Shown: positions 1-8,550 of the stretch, one piece after another
Numbering within the stretch: position 1 is the first letter of the stretch
Layout: every line of letters begins with the position of its first letter
Source of the DNA: Oceanobacillus jordanicus
Lineage (GTDB): Bacteria > Bacillota > Bacilli > Bacillales > Amphibacillaceae
Assembly: GCF_022095695.1 (NCBI RefSeq)
Contig: NZ_JAIFZM010000010.1
Span: 1 to 64,000, forward strand
Reading direction: 5' to 3'
Length of the DNA: 64,000 nt
Notes under the pieces: generated by a model
Database searches by the model: none
What the model was told of the DNA's origin: nothing
The model's input: only the letters and a program-made list of their open reading frames with translations
Made by a program: the position numbers and the translations under genes

Positions 1-7
1 GAATTAC

Positions 8-970
8 ATGCCTAAAATTGACAATATGTTAGCAATTCTATGGATGCTTCGTTCAGGTGAAAAAATTACTGCAAAACAAATTTCAGAAAAATTAGAGCTG
101 AATATAAGGACTGTGTACCGATATATTGATACAATTTCAACAAGTGGTGTACCTATAATTTCAGAACCAGGACATAACGGTGGTTACTCTTTATTGAACA
201 ATTTTATTGAGGCTCCTCTTTTCTTTGATTTTGAGGAACAAACTTCACTATTTCACGCTGCTGTTTTTGCAGAAGAAGCCGGATATTATGGAGGGGAAGC
301 ACTAAATAGGGCCATTTCAAAACTAAGTAAATACTCAAATCAAGAGCAGGAAAAAAAGATAAACCAACATGTAACTAGTCTTGACGTAATAAGTCGAGTA
401 AGTTCAGTCTCGATGGAACCTTTTTTGAAGGAGCTGGAGCAGGCCGTAGCTGACAGGTACTCAGTAAAAATTCTTTACCATAAAAGTGGTGAAAAGCAAT
501 TAAATTATAGATTGGTCGACCCGTATAGAATTATCTATTGGAATAATAAGTGGTATGTGATCGGATTTTGTCATCTTAGGAATGATATCCGTAGTTTTAG
601 AGTAGATCGAATTGAAAGTCTAATGCTAACCGAAAATAAGTTTAACCAGCCAGAAAATTTTTCAGCACGTGACTTTTTTATAAAAAGTCTTCTTCCAACT
701 ATAGAAGATAAGGAAGGGATTATTTCTTTGGTTATTAATGGGGATAAAAGTGTATTGTATGATATTTGCCAACATTGGTTTTTAGGACATTACTTACAAG
801 AACGGACTTCAAATCAAGCAGTTTTTATTCTTGAAAAAGATATGATCCATACATATGTACCGTATTTACTTTTGCCGTACAATAAATCTATTAAAGTTAT
901 AGAGCCAATAAGTCTTAAGAAAAGACTTGTTGAAGTTCTGTCGGAATTAATAGAATTTCATCAAGTATGA
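8..970 (+). CDS. WYL-domain transcriptional regulator (YafY/DeoR-like)
   Basis: A 320-residue DNA-binding regulator. Residues 1-65 form a winged helix-turn-helix of the HTH_11 type, with the recognition segment around KLELNIRTVYRYID. The centre and C-terminus carry a WYL-type ligand-sensing domain, seen as YRIIYWNNKWYVIGF followed by FRVDRIE near residues 170-205. Proteins of this family usually control a neighbouring gene in response to a small ligand. The next gene, a DJ-1/PfpI protein on the same strand, is a candidate target, although a strong hairpin lies between them. The start is close to the window edge, so its ribosome binding site cannot be judged. Confidence 0.85.
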   Translation: MPKIDNMLAILWMLRSGEKITAKQISEKLELNIRTVYRYIDTISTSGVPIISEPGHNGGYSLLNNFIEAPLFFDFEEQTSLFHAAVFAEEAGYYGGEALNRAISKLSKYSNQEQEKKINQHVTSLDVISRVSSVSMEPFLKELEQAVADRYSVKILYHKSGEKQLNYRLVDPYRIIYWNNKWYVIGFCHLRNDIRSFRVDRIESLMLTENKFNQPENFSARDFFIKSLLPTIEDKEGIISLVINGDKSVLYDICQHWFLGHYLQERTSNQAVFILEKDMIHTYVPYLLLPYNKSIKVIEPISLKKRLVEVLSELIEFHQV

Positions 971-1003
971 TAACTTCCCTGACGTTAACTGTCAGGGAAG
1001 TTA
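971..1003 (+). terminator. Strong hairpin after the WYL regulator
   Basis: A perfect 13-bp inverted repeat (TAACTTCCCTGAC and its complement) with a 7-base loop begins at the stop codon of the regulator. The following bases are TTATATTATA, so the U-tract is imperfect. It probably ends or strongly attenuates the upstream transcript. Confidence 0.7.
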
Positions 1004-1044
1004 TATTATAATAGCTGTATCAATTGAGATTGGAGTGTTATTGG

Positions 1045-1677
1045 ATGCAAACAAAAAAAGTTTTTCTATATGTATTTAATACAATGTCGGACTGGGAATA
1101 TGGATATTTAGTTGCTGAACTAAACACAGGGAGATATTTCAAAAAAGATTTAGCACCTTTAAAAGTAATTACAGTTGGAGCTAATAAAGAAATGATTACT
1201 AGTATGGGAGGACTTAGCATAAAACCAGATATTTCCCTTGATGAATGTACTCTTGAAAATAAAGATCTTTTAATTTTACCAGGAGGGACTACTTGGAGTG
1301 AAGAAATTCATCAACCTATCTTGAAAAAAATCGGCCAAGCTTTAAAGTTTGGCACTATTGTTGCTGCAATTTGTGGTGCAACTGAGGGCCTCGCGAATAT
1401 GGGATACTTAGATACTAGAAAGCATACAAGTAATAACTTAGAATATACTAAAATGGTATGTCCTAACTATAAAGGAGAAAAGTTCTATGAGTTGGAATCT
1501 GCGGTATCTGATGCGAATTTAGTTACTGCATCAGGAATAGCTCCTCTGGAATTTGCAATGGAGGTACTGAAAAAAATAGATGTATTTACAACAGATACAT
1601 TACATTCATGGTATAACCTAAATAAGACACATAAACCTGAATACTTCTTCCAGTTAATGAATTCAATAAATAAATGA
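1045..1677 (+). CDS. DJ-1/PfpI family (class I glutamine amidotransferase-like) protein
   Basis: A 210-residue protein of the DJ-1/PfpI superfamily, which includes general stress proteins, deglycases and small-molecule hydrolases. The nucleophile elbow AAICGAT places the reactive cysteine near residue 110, and LILPGG is the conserved strand-turn before it. The ATG at 1045 is preferred over a TTG at 1024 because TTGGAGTG lies seven bases upstream of it. It follows a WYL regulator on the same strand, and such pairing suggests a stress- or ligand-induced gene. The substrate cannot be assigned from sequence. Confidence 0.8.
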   Translation: MQTKKVFLYVFNTMSDWEYGYLVAELNTGRYFKKDLAPLKVITVGANKEMITSMGGLSIKPDISLDECTLENKDLLILPGGTTWSEEIHQPILKKIGQALKFGTIVAAICGATEGLANMGYLDTRKHTSNNLEYTKMVCPNYKGEKFYELESAVSDANLVTASGIAPLEFAMEVLKKIDVFTTDTLHSWYNLNKTHKPEYFFQLMNSINK

Positions 1678-1685
1678 AGTAACTG

Positions 1686-1733
1686 AAAAGCTCGATTTCT
1701 ATATTTAGTTTGTAGAAGTGTTGAGCTTTTTAA
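1686..1733 (+). terminator. Terminator after the DJ-1/PfpI gene
   Basis: AAAAGCTC and GAGCTTTT pair around an inner TTCTA/TAGAA stem, and the hairpin ends in TTTTT. It lies just after the stop codon at 1677. Confidence 0.6.
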
Positions 1734-1978
1734 ATTGGAATTTCCTTATTGTTGTAAATACGCATTGTCCTGACGCTACTACCACTATAACGATCTACAA
1801 AGCCATCTCACCAAAATATTTCTACCATGTGTATAAGAGCGATTTATATACTCAATTTTTTGAAAGGGATATTTTCTGTTAATGACTTCTTGACTTCTGC
1901 TTTGTTATCATCACCTATTATTTTCCTAAGATATAATTGAGCTTATTAGGTGGTTTTTACAATTGTTTCAACTTTAAT
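1734..1978. other. Intergenic stretch without a recognisable gene
   Basis: About 245 AT-rich bases between the terminator and the dispersed repeat. No open frame here has a ribosome binding site or a family signature. I looked for transposase remnants in both strands and could not name one. Confidence 0.5.
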
Positions 1979-2237
1979 TACATCACTCAGCGGAGAAAAA
2001 TGCGAAGACTCCTTGATAATGCAATCGCATTTTCTGCTTGCGATGAATCGCTGTCGCAGCCTTACTTGTCCAGTGGGAACAGCACGAGTCCGAAGACCCC
2101 GGAAGCGGGAGAGAAAGGAACAAAGGCTAAGGTCGCCACGTCCTATGGCAACGCCTTTGTGACCAACATCCTGTTGGCCCGAGTCTGAGGCCGTGCCCAC
2201 AGAAAGCGGAGCATTTTTCTTAGCGCAGAAATGATGT
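1979..2237 (-). repeat. Dispersed repeat, copy A (inverted relative to B and C)
   Basis: This copy shares its core with the elements at 16424-16837 and 60911-61267, on the opposite strand. Shared landmarks are CAGCACGAGTCCGAAG, GGCCGTGCCCAC, and small hairpins that read on the minus strand as CCAACAGGATGTTGG and GCCATAGGACGTGGC. Its ends are imperfect inverted repeats: TACATCA...AAAAATGC near 1979-2003 and its complement near 2210-2237. Open frames inside it lack ribosome binding sites and are not called. It has no transposase. It is either a MITE-like element or a structured dispersed RNA or DNA element of Bacillaceae. Confidence 0.8.
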
Positions 2238-2272
2238 AATCTTGTTATGCTCCGCAGTTACTCAGACCATCA

Positions 2273-2668
2273 TTAGGAACTATGTTTATTCTGCTCACGC
2301 AACAAGTCCCTGATTTCGATCAACAACTCTTCCTGTACACTGACCTTTGGTACTTCTTCCTCCACTACTTCCTCTTCTTTCTTTCGCTTCAATTTCATTG
2401 CAAGACGAATAAAAAGAAAAATAGAAAACGCGACAACAAAAAAGTCTAGAATGGATTGAATAAATGTCCCGTATAATATCTCCGCATCACCAAATGTATA
2501 TTTCAGTCCCGAAAGATCCACACCATTCATAAGTATTCCTACAAGCGGCGTAATGATATTGGTTACTAACGATGTGACGATGCCACTGAAGGCTGCACCA
2601 ATTACAACAGCAATGGCTAAATCCATAACATTTCCTTTAAAGGCAAATTCCTTAAAATCTCTCCACAT
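2273..2668 (-). CDS. mscL: Large-conductance mechanosensitive channel MscL
   Basis: A 131-residue MscL, the homo-oligomeric inner-membrane valve that opens under membrane tension during hypo-osmotic shock. The N-terminus matches the family (WRDFKEFAFKGNVMDLAIAV). The first membrane helix spans about residues 15-42 and the second about 65-92. They are joined by a periplasm-side loop and followed by a charged C-terminal helix (EELLIEIRDLLREQ). The ATG at 2668 has GGAAGGAG seven bases upstream. An in-frame extension of 11 residues has no family support. It is monocistronic and fits an organism exposed to changing salinity. Confidence 0.95.
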   Translation of the reverse strand: MWRDFKEFAFKGNVMDLAIAVVIGAAFSGIVTSLVTNIITPLVGILMNGVDLSGLKYTFGDAEILYGTFIQSILDFFVVAFSIFLFIRLAMKLKRKKEEEVVEEEVPKVSVQEELLIEIRDLLREQNKHSS

Positions 2669-2833
2669 ATGTTTGACTCCTTCCCTAACTATGTATGACA
2701 AAATGATAGCAGAACTTCGTTGTTATGTGAACAGATGACCATCAATGTGTTTTCTTAAAGAGACTGGGAAATAACTAACTTTTCAGCATGGCTTCGGCAG
2801 AACTCTCCGTTACATTAGATTTCATTCATACAA

Positions 2834-2883
2834 AACCCGAACTAAGCAAACCTTTTTCAAGGGTTTGCATTATAGTTCGGGTT
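2834..2883 (-). terminator. Terminator downstream of sspP
   Basis: A long two-part hairpin: AACCCGAACTA pairs with TAGTTCGGGTT and GCAAACC pairs with GGTTTGC. On the minus strand it ends in GGGTTTTG, which suits termination of the sspP transcript that ends at 2921. Confidence 0.7.
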
Positions 2884-2920
2884 ATTTCTAGACGCGATCC
2901 TTTTATCCCACGCTTTATTT

Positions 2921-3073
2921 TTACATATCATGATGAACATTGCGATTTTGTCGCGAATGATTTTTATTCTTAACCTGTTTTGAACCACTTAATGGCTCCC
3001 CATATGGTTGTTGCGGGCTTTGTGGCAATTTTGGCTTTTCCTGCTGTTTTGGTCCTTTTGGTTTTCCACCCAT
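2921..3073 (-). CDS. sspP: Small acid-soluble spore protein P (SspP)
   Basis: A 50-residue, lysine- and asparagine-rich, very hydrophilic protein. Its C-terminal half (GEPLSGSKQVKNKNH, then SRQ and a terminal HHDM) matches the P-type small acid-soluble spore proteins found in the core of Bacillaceae endospores. The ATG at 3073 is preceded by GGAGG at seven bases. A longer in-frame reading to 3187 would overlap the 3' end of the upstream flavoprotein gene and has no support. This gene is direct evidence that the organism belongs to an endospore-forming lineage. Expression in the forespore is expected from the family, not seen here. Confidence 0.9.
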   Translation of the reverse strand: MGGKPKGPKQQEKPKLPQSPQQPYGEPLSGSKQVKNKNHSRQNRNVHHDM

Positions 3074-3134
3074 GTGATTTCCTCCTTCCAACTGGTAATT
3101 AGCTTTTGAGAAAGGGGTGTAAATTATGCATTTG

Positions 3135-4484
3135 TTATAGCATGGATGGAATATCTGAGACAGCAGTTGGAAAAGCATAGACAACATTTTTCAGTTGATT
3201 AACAGGGATTCTCATTTGAATAGCCATTGCAAAATAATTTATCAATTCATCAGATTTTCCACCTATTAAATGTGCACCAAGAATTAAATCTGTTTTTTTA
3301 TCAATAATAATTTTGACAGCAGCCGGCGCATCGTTTGTATGACGGTACGTAAACCAATCCGAAATGTCTTGATGGTTTACCTTTACATCATAATTAGCTT
3401 CTCTTGCCTCTTTTTCTGTAAGACCTGCTTTGGCCAATTTTGGCTCAGAAAAAACAACTGACGGGATCCCATTATAGTTTGCTTCTTGTTTTGCATCTGA
3501 AACAATGTTTTGCGAAACAATTTGTCCCTCCATTTCTCCTACTGGTGTTAAAGGAGAACCATTTGTATCTGCTACATCGCCAACAGCATAAACGTGTTCA
3601 TTGCTGACACTTTGTAAATACGTGTTGACAGTTATCCCAGTCTTGCTATGATTAACACCCGCCTGATCTAGCTTGAGATCGTTTATTTGTGGAACGCGAC
3701 CGCCCCCATGTACGACTAAATCTCCACGGAATGAAACTTCTTCATCGCCTTTACTTGCCTTTACTATATATTCTTTATCATTTTTTTCAATTGCATTTAC
3801 TGAACTATTTAAATGAATGGAAATACCTATTTCTTTCGATTTTTTTTGCAACAGGTCTACCATATCGGAGTCAAATGACTTTAATGGCTGTTCTCCACGT
3901 TGCACAATATGAACATCACTTCCTGCTCTTACAGCAATATGGGCGAACTCAAAGGAAATGTATCCACCCCCCACAAAGATAACACGTTTTGGTAGCTGAT
4001 CAAGTTCAAGAAAGTCTTCACTATACGTAAGATGGTCCGCTCCGTCAACTGGTAATGGAGCAGGTCGAGCTCCTGTTGCAATAACAATTTTCCCCCCTTC
4101 TAAGACCTTCTCCTTAACTTTTAGCGTTTTTTCATCTAAAAATTGCGCTTGTCCATGGAAGGTTTCAATTCCTGCCTTTTCAAAGCTTTTCTCCTTCGCT
4201 TCGGGAACTGGCTCTGTAAAGGAACGCTTGAACTCCATTAGGTCCTGCCAATTAATCTTAGCAGGCTTTGCAATCCCCTTTCCTTGCATCCGTTCTGTTT
4301 CATCAATCATGGTGGCAGCACTCGCTAACACTTTTTTCGGGTTACATCCCCTCAATGGGCATGTACCTCCATAAGCACGTTCATCTATAACAGCAGTACG
4401 CAGCCCTTCTTGTGCACAAGAAGTTGCCACTGAAGATCCAGCGGGTCCTGTCCCGATTACAATCACATCAAATTTCTCTGTCAC
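3135..4484 (-). CDS. Pyridine nucleotide-disulfide oxidoreductase (glutathione reductase/LPD-like)
   Basis: A 449-residue class I flavoprotein disulfide reductase. The N-terminal FAD motif is IGTGPAG, and the redox-active pair is C42 and C47 in TCPLRGCNPKK. A second Rossmann motif (VGGGYISFEFA) binds NAD(P)H, and AVGDVAD is the second FAD motif. In lipoamide dehydrogenase and glutathione reductase the C-terminal interface carries a catalytic HPT-E motif. Here the matching position reads FPT (YAFPTAVSD), so the usual base is missing and the substrate may differ. The start is GTG with AGGAGGGG upstream. It lies alone between sspP and menC. The physiological disulfide is unknown. Confidence 0.85.
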   Translation of the reverse strand: MTEKFDVIVIGTGPAGSSVATSCAQEGLRTAVIDERAYGGTCPLRGCNPKKVLASAATMIDETERMQGKGIAKPAKINWQDLMEFKRSFTEPVPEAKEKSFEKAGIETFHGQAQFLDEKTLKVKEKVLEGGKIVIATGARPAPLPVDGADHLTYSEDFLELDQLPKRVIFVGGGYISFEFAHIAVRAGSDVHIVQRGEQPLKSFDSDMVDLLQKKSKEIGISIHLNSSVNAIEKNDKEYIVKASKGDEEVSFRGDLVVHGGGRVPQINDLKLDQAGVNHSKTGITVNTYLQSVSNEHVYAVGDVADTNGSPLTPVGEMEGQIVSQNIVSDAKQEANYNGIPSVVFSEPKLAKAGLTEKEAREANYDVKVNHQDISDWFTYRHTNDAPAAVKIIIDKKTDLILGAHLIGGKSDELINYFAMAIQMRIPVNQLKNVVYAFPTAVSDIPSML

Positions 4485-4595
4485 GCTTTCCCCTCCTAGT
4501 TACTATTCACGTACAATAATTTTCCCCTTACCTTATAGAGGTTAAACTTTTTCAATAGGAAGGGAAGGTGTAAACTTAAACGAGGAGGGATATAA

Positions 4596-5705
4596 ATGAC
4601 GATTCCAATACAGCAAATCACATTACACCATCTAAGCATGGAACTTAAACAACCCTTTACAACAAGTTTTGGGACTGTGGAAAACAAAGACTTTTACATC
4701 ACAGAGATTGATGATGGACAAGGAAACCGAGGCTTTGGAGAATCTGTTGCATTTACAGCTCCTTGGTATACAGAGGAAACCTTCACCACAACCGGACACA
4801 TGATGAGAGACTTTTTAATTCCTATCTTATTAAATAATTCGATCAAGCACCCTGATGATGTTTCGAAGCTTTTCACAACGATAAAACGGAATAACATGGC
4901 GAAATCTGCCTTAGAGGGGGCAGTCTGGGATTTATATGCCAAACGTGAAGGCCAATCACTTGCCGAAGCCCTTGGCGGAACGAAATCAAAAATTGAAGCA
5001 GGCATTGCTATTGGCATGCAGTCTTCCATAGCGGAACTATTACATAAAATTGCATTAAGCCAAGAAAATGGATATAAACGAGTGAAACTGAAAATTAAAC
5101 CAGGTAAAGACATAGATGTCCTTAAAGAAGTACGGCACCACTATCCGGACCTGCCTATCATGGTTGATGCAAATTCTGCTTATACATTAGAGGATACAGC
5201 AAGGTTAAAGGAGTTGGATGCCTTTCAATTGTTGATGATGGAACAGCCTCTAGCACATGATGATATTGTAGATCATGCAAAGTTACAAGCAGAAATTGAT
5301 ACCCCCATTTGTCTTGATGAAAGCATTCATTCTCTTGAAAATGCGAAAATAGCGATTGAGCTTGGAAGCTGTCGGGTCATTAATATAAAACCAGGCCGAG
5401 TCGGTGGCTTAACCGTAGCAAAGCAAATTCATGATTATTGTGTGGAAAAAGGCATTGCCGTTTGGTGTGGCGGTATGCTTGAAGCAGGTGTGGGAAGAGC
5501 GCAAAATATTGCCCTTTCTTCTTTGGAAGGCTTCCGTTTTCCTGGAGATAACGCTGGCTCAGACAACTACTGGAAAAAAGACATTATCCTGCCAGAGGTT
5601 GTTGCCCATAACGGATTAATCACCGTTCCTACAGATCTGGGAATCGGCCACGCCATTGATATTGAAGCCTTGGCCCAATTCAAAGTCGACGAAGAGATTT
5701 TCTGA
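4596..5705 (+). CDS. menC: o-Succinylbenzoate synthase / N-acylamino acid racemase (enolase superfamily)
   Basis: A 369-residue member of the muconate lactonizing subgroup. The barrel carries the acid/base lysines of the KxK motif at K164 and K166, metal ligands D191 (VDANSAY), E216 (MEQPL) and D241 (CLDES), and the second-side lysine K265 (INIKPG). Family members make o-succinylbenzoate for menaquinone, and many Gram-positive ones also racemise N-acylamino acids. No other men gene is next to it, so the racemase role cannot be excluded. The ATG has GAGGAGGG at a normal distance, and a strong terminator follows. Confidence 0.82.
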   Translation: MTIPIQQITLHHLSMELKQPFTTSFGTVENKDFYITEIDDGQGNRGFGESVAFTAPWYTEETFTTTGHMMRDFLIPILLNNSIKHPDDVSKLFTTIKRNNMAKSALEGAVWDLYAKREGQSLAEALGGTKSKIEAGIAIGMQSSIAELLHKIALSQENGYKRVKLKIKPGKDIDVLKEVRHHYPDLPIMVDANSAYTLEDTARLKELDAFQLLMMEQPLAHDDIVDHAKLQAEIDTPICLDESIHSLENAKIAIELGSCRVINIKPGRVGGLTVAKQIHDYCVEKGIAVWCGGMLEAGVGRAQNIALSSLEGFRFPGDNAGSDNYWKKDIILPEVVAHNGLITVPTDLGIGHAIDIEALAQFKVDEEIF

Positions 5706-5711
5706 GAAATA

Positions 5712-5752
5712 AAAAAAGCTAATCACGATTTTAACTCGTGATTAGCTTTTTT
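5712..5752. terminator. Bidirectional terminator between menC and ppaC
   Basis: A 17-bp perfect stem (AAAAAAGCTAATCACGA with its complement) around a 7-base loop, with A and T tracts on both flanks. It can stop menC from the left and ppaC, which ends at 5830, from the right. Confidence 0.9.
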
Positions 5753-5829
5753 AACATGTAAATAGCGCAGATATTTTACTTCAACTGCCAGAAACGAGGC
5801 TATTTAAAGCATGTCTGCTCTACAATTTA

Positions 5830-6762
5830 TTATTTAGTAAAGGCATCTGTTAATGCTGTTACGATTTGTTTCTTACGTGACACAACGCCTTTTAGCAAAG
5901 CACGGTTATTGGCATCAAGGGACACATCAAATGCCTGCTCCACTTTCGCTTTTCCACTACCAAGTGCTAACACTTCGGAGTCGTTGTTAAGAATATCCGT
6001 CACAACGAATAGAAATAGATCTAACTCTTTATCCTTAATAATTTGGGCAATCTCTGTATCAATATCATCTTGGAATTTATAAATCGCGTTCGTGTCAACA
6101 GCGTTTACTTGTGCAATTTCCACCTTAGCTTCACCCATAGAAAATTCTTTCGCATCCATTGTCAGTAAATCTGTTACAGATTTATCGCTCAAGTCTGCTC
6201 CTGCCTGTAGCATTTCAAGACCGTAAGTTTCTAAGTTTACACCAGCTAGTTCTGCCAATTCATATGCTGCATCAACGTCTTCTTTTGTACATGTAGGAGA
6301 TTTTAATAAAAGGGAGTCGGAAACGATAGCGGAAACAAGAAGTCCAGCTATTTCTTTAGATACCGCGACACCTTTTTCTTTATATATCTTATTTAAGATA
6401 GTTGCTGTACATCCAACTGGTTCAGCGCGAAAAGATAGAGGCTCTTTTGTTTCAAAATTCGCGATGCGATGATGGTCAATAACCTCTGCAATGCGTACAT
6501 CTCTAATATTATCAACACTTTGTTGGAATTCATTGTGATCCACAAGAATCACTTCTTTTATGTCAGATCCTACTGTTTCAATTAATTCAGGTGCTTGTAC
6601 ACCAAAATAGTCGAGTGCAAATTGCGTTTCCTTGCTAACTGTTCCAAGTCTGGCAGCTTCTGCATTCACGCCAAGCTTTTTTTTAAGATCAGCGTAGGCA
6701 AGTGCTGAACAAATGGTGTCAGTATCTGGATTTTTATGTCCAAAAATCAATGTTTTTTCCAT
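5830..6762 (-). CDS. ppaC: Manganese-dependent inorganic pyrophosphatase (family II)
   Basis: A 310-residue DHH-family pyrophosphatase that hydrolyses pyrophosphate and so drives biosynthetic reactions. Metal ligands are visible: H9, D13 and D15 in GHKNPDTD, D75 in LVDHNEF, and the H97-H98 pair of the DHH motif. The C-terminal substrate-binding SRKKQ motif is also present. The ATG at 6762 is chosen because AGGAG lies seven bases upstream. An in-frame ATG six bases earlier would be only one base from it. Length matches the Bacillus enzyme. Confidence 0.95.
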   Translation of the reverse strand: MEKTLIFGHKNPDTDTICSALAYADLKKKLGVNAEAARLGTVSKETQFALDYFGVQAPELIETVGSDIKEVILVDHNEFQQSVDNIRDVRIAEVIDHHRIANFETKEPLSFRAEPVGCTATILNKIYKEKGVAVSKEIAGLLVSAIVSDSLLLKSPTCTKEDVDAAYELAELAGVNLETYGLEMLQAGADLSDKSVTDLLTMDAKEFSMGEAKVEIAQVNAVDTNAIYKFQDDIDTEIAQIIKDKELDLFLFVVTDILNNDSEVLALGSGKAKVEQAFDVSLDANNRALLKGVVSRKKQIVTALTDAFTK

Positions 6763-6833
6763 ATTCATTCTCCTTCTTTCACAATATCCACTATAAGATT
6801 ATCATACCTACTATGTAGATGAATAGCGATTTA

Positions 6834-7400
6834 CTATTTTAATGTTTCGGTTACCCTCCAAATTTTATCAGAGCCATTATAATGATTCAATGCTATATCC
6901 AAATCATGGAAATATCGATGTAAATGTCTAACTTGTTCCACTTTCTCATCACTTATAGTAGCCTTTGCAATCTCCACAATTGCTTTAAGATCTGTTTTTA
7001 ATGCATCACTTTGAACCGTTTCGATCTCCTTCTCAATAGTTCCAATGATTTCTTTTGCTTTATCCGTTTGTTCTTTCCAATTAAGATTGTTAATATTCCC
7101 ATAGCCTGTTTTATCATTATAAAAATCATGGGTCTTCACTATAAAATCACCTATCTCAACGTGTTGCGCTCCTACTGTCTCCTGAATCTCTTCAATCTCT
7201 TTTGCAGTGTCCGCATCGACTTCCTGCCCCTCTGTCGCCTTCTCATTCTGTGCATTCTCCAAGTCCTCAATTGAAAAAACACTATTAATTTTGAATACGT
7301 TAAAAAAGAGTAACAATGAAGCTATGAGTGCCACGGAGAAAATTGTTACCAAACTCCACCCAAACCATCCGATTTTTCGTTTTTTCTTACTAGTTTCCAA
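6834..7400 (-). CDS. Unknown single-pass membrane protein
   Basis: A 188-residue protein of unknown function. A basic start (ETSKKKRK) is followed by one membrane helix at about residues 10-35, which predicts a short cytoplasmic tail and an outer domain. The outer part is acidic and mostly helical, with a low-complexity glutamate- and alanine-rich linker near residues 45-75. The start is TTG at 7400, with AAGGATGAG just upstream. It lies 16 bases after the next gene's stop on the same strand, so the two are probably co-transcribed and may act together. Confidence 0.6.
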   Translation of the reverse strand: METSKKKRKIGWFGWSLVTIFSVALIASLLLFFNVFKINSVFSIEDLENAQNEKATEGQEVDADTAKEIEEIQETVGAQHVEIGDFIVKTHDFYNDKTGYGNINNLNWKEQTDKAKEIIGTIEKEIETVQSDALKTDLKAIVEIAKATISDEKVEQVRHLHRYFHDLDIALNHYNGSDKIWRVTETLK

Positions 7401-7416
7401 ATCTGCTCATCCTTCT

Positions 7417-7971
7417 TTACTGTTGATAATACCATTCGAGAATCTTATTTCTCTTTTCTGTATCTTGCACATCCTTCGCACTAAACCCACCAACGTCGAC
7501 GACTTTAATTTCCGGGTTTAGTGGCCTGCTTGTATCTTGTACCTTGACGATACAGTAGCCTTCCAAATTTGCAAGTCTTATTTCTAATATTGCTTTATCA
7601 GAATATAATTCATAGATCTTTTCTTCATCTTCTCTTGTAAGTTTCCAAGCCGTGTCAATTTCTTCTTGACTGAAAACAACGGATTCTTGCTCGGTTGGTC
7701 TAGTAAGAGAAGGTGTTTGGGTAACTGTCTCTTTCTTCAAGATACCATCCAATAAACGGATAACCTCAGCTATACCGATTAATATAAAACCGTACATCAA
7801 GGAAGTTCCAGCAAGCATAAAAAACGTGTCCCAATCTATTGTTGCTGTTCCTTCCGGGTTATAATCGGAAAATTGATTCAATCTAGCCATATTCCAAGCC
7901 TTGTAAAATCCTGCTAAAAGGACAATAATTCCTGTAACAAATATAATTCTACTTATGATGATTGCTCTCAA
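7417..7971 (-). CDS. Unknown membrane protein with two N-terminal helices
   Basis: A 184-residue protein not recognised as a named family. Two hydrophobic segments lie at about residues 5-25 and 48-70. They are followed by a soluble acidic region that includes SLTRPTEQESVVFSQEEID and a possible small C-terminal domain. The start is TTG with AAGGGGG seven bases upstream. It is the first gene of a two-gene unit with the single-pass protein at 6834-7400. The pairing suggests a membrane complex, but no function can be given. Confidence 0.6.
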   Translation of the reverse strand: MRAIIISRIIFVTGIIVLLAGFYKAWNMARLNQFSDYNPEGTATIDWDTFFMLAGTSLMYGFILIGIAEVIRLLDGILKKETVTQTPSLTRPTEQESVVFSQEEIDTAWKLTREDEEKIYELYSDKAILEIRLANLEGYCIVKVQDTSRPLNPEIKVVDVGGFSAKDVQDTEKRNKILEWYYQQ

Positions 7972-8097
7972 TGTCTTTCCCCCTTCTCTATTTAATTCTT
8001 TACCTGATCAAAAATCCCTTCATAAAATCAATATATTTTACATTCGAACCTTTTATTTTTATAGTTAATACCAAATGTTCTATTAGGAGGAATATAA

Positions 8098-8550
8098 ATG
8101 TCAGAGCAATTTGATCTTACTCGTTCTGCTTTATTAGGCTTTATTAAAAATATCGACGAGAAAAAGGCTGATGTACAGCCTGAATACTTTAATAACACAA
8201 TCCGTTGGCATATCGGGCATGTGTTGGTAACGCCAGAGTCGCTACTGTTTGGCTTTCCAAACCATTCCGAGAATCTACCAAAGTCATTTAATGACTTGTT
8301 TGGAACAGGAACGAAACCAGCTGATTGGCAAGATACTCCACCTAGTATATCTGAACTCGTTACAGAGCTCGAACAACAACGCTCACGTATTAAAGATCTG
8401 ACAGATGACTTTTTCAAGCAGGATCTCCCTTATACCTTACCGTTTGGAAATTTTAAAACCTATGGAGATGTTTATGAAATGATTCTGCAGCATGAGAATG
8501 AGCATCTTGGTAAAATAAAGGCAATGAAGCAAGTTGTCGACAAATTATAA
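8098..8550 (+). CDS. DinB family protein (metal-binding four-helix bundle)
   Basis: A 150-residue DinB/YfiT-type protein. The family fold is a four-helix bundle holding a metal through three histidines. Candidates here are the histidines of RWHIGHVL near residue 42 and of the C-terminal HENEHLGKI. Some members are thiol transferases that use bacillithiol or mycothiol, and others are damage-inducible proteins of unknown activity. The ATG has AGGAGG with ideal spacing. The 3' end overlaps the following FAD oxidase by 17 bases, which suggests translational coupling. Confidence 0.8.
   Translation: MSEQFDLTRSALLGFIKNIDEKKADVQPEYFNNTIRWHIGHVLVTPESLLFGFPNHSENLPKSFNDLFGTGTKPADWQDTPPSISELVTELEQQRSRIKDLTDDFFKQDLPYTLPFGNFKTYGDVYEMILQHENEHLGKIKAMKQVVDKL

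Noticed and set aside
1740-1936. Possible transposase remnant in the spacer
   Set aside because: No frame on either strand gave a recognisable transposase motif.
1937-2200. Overlapping open frames inside dispersed repeat A
   Set aside because: The sequence is shared as a noncoding repeat with copies B and C, where the frames are not kept.
3074-3187. Longer start for the SspP frame
   Set aside because: The extension overlaps the flavoprotein gene and lacks the SspP family pattern; the internal ATG has an ideal ribosome binding site.
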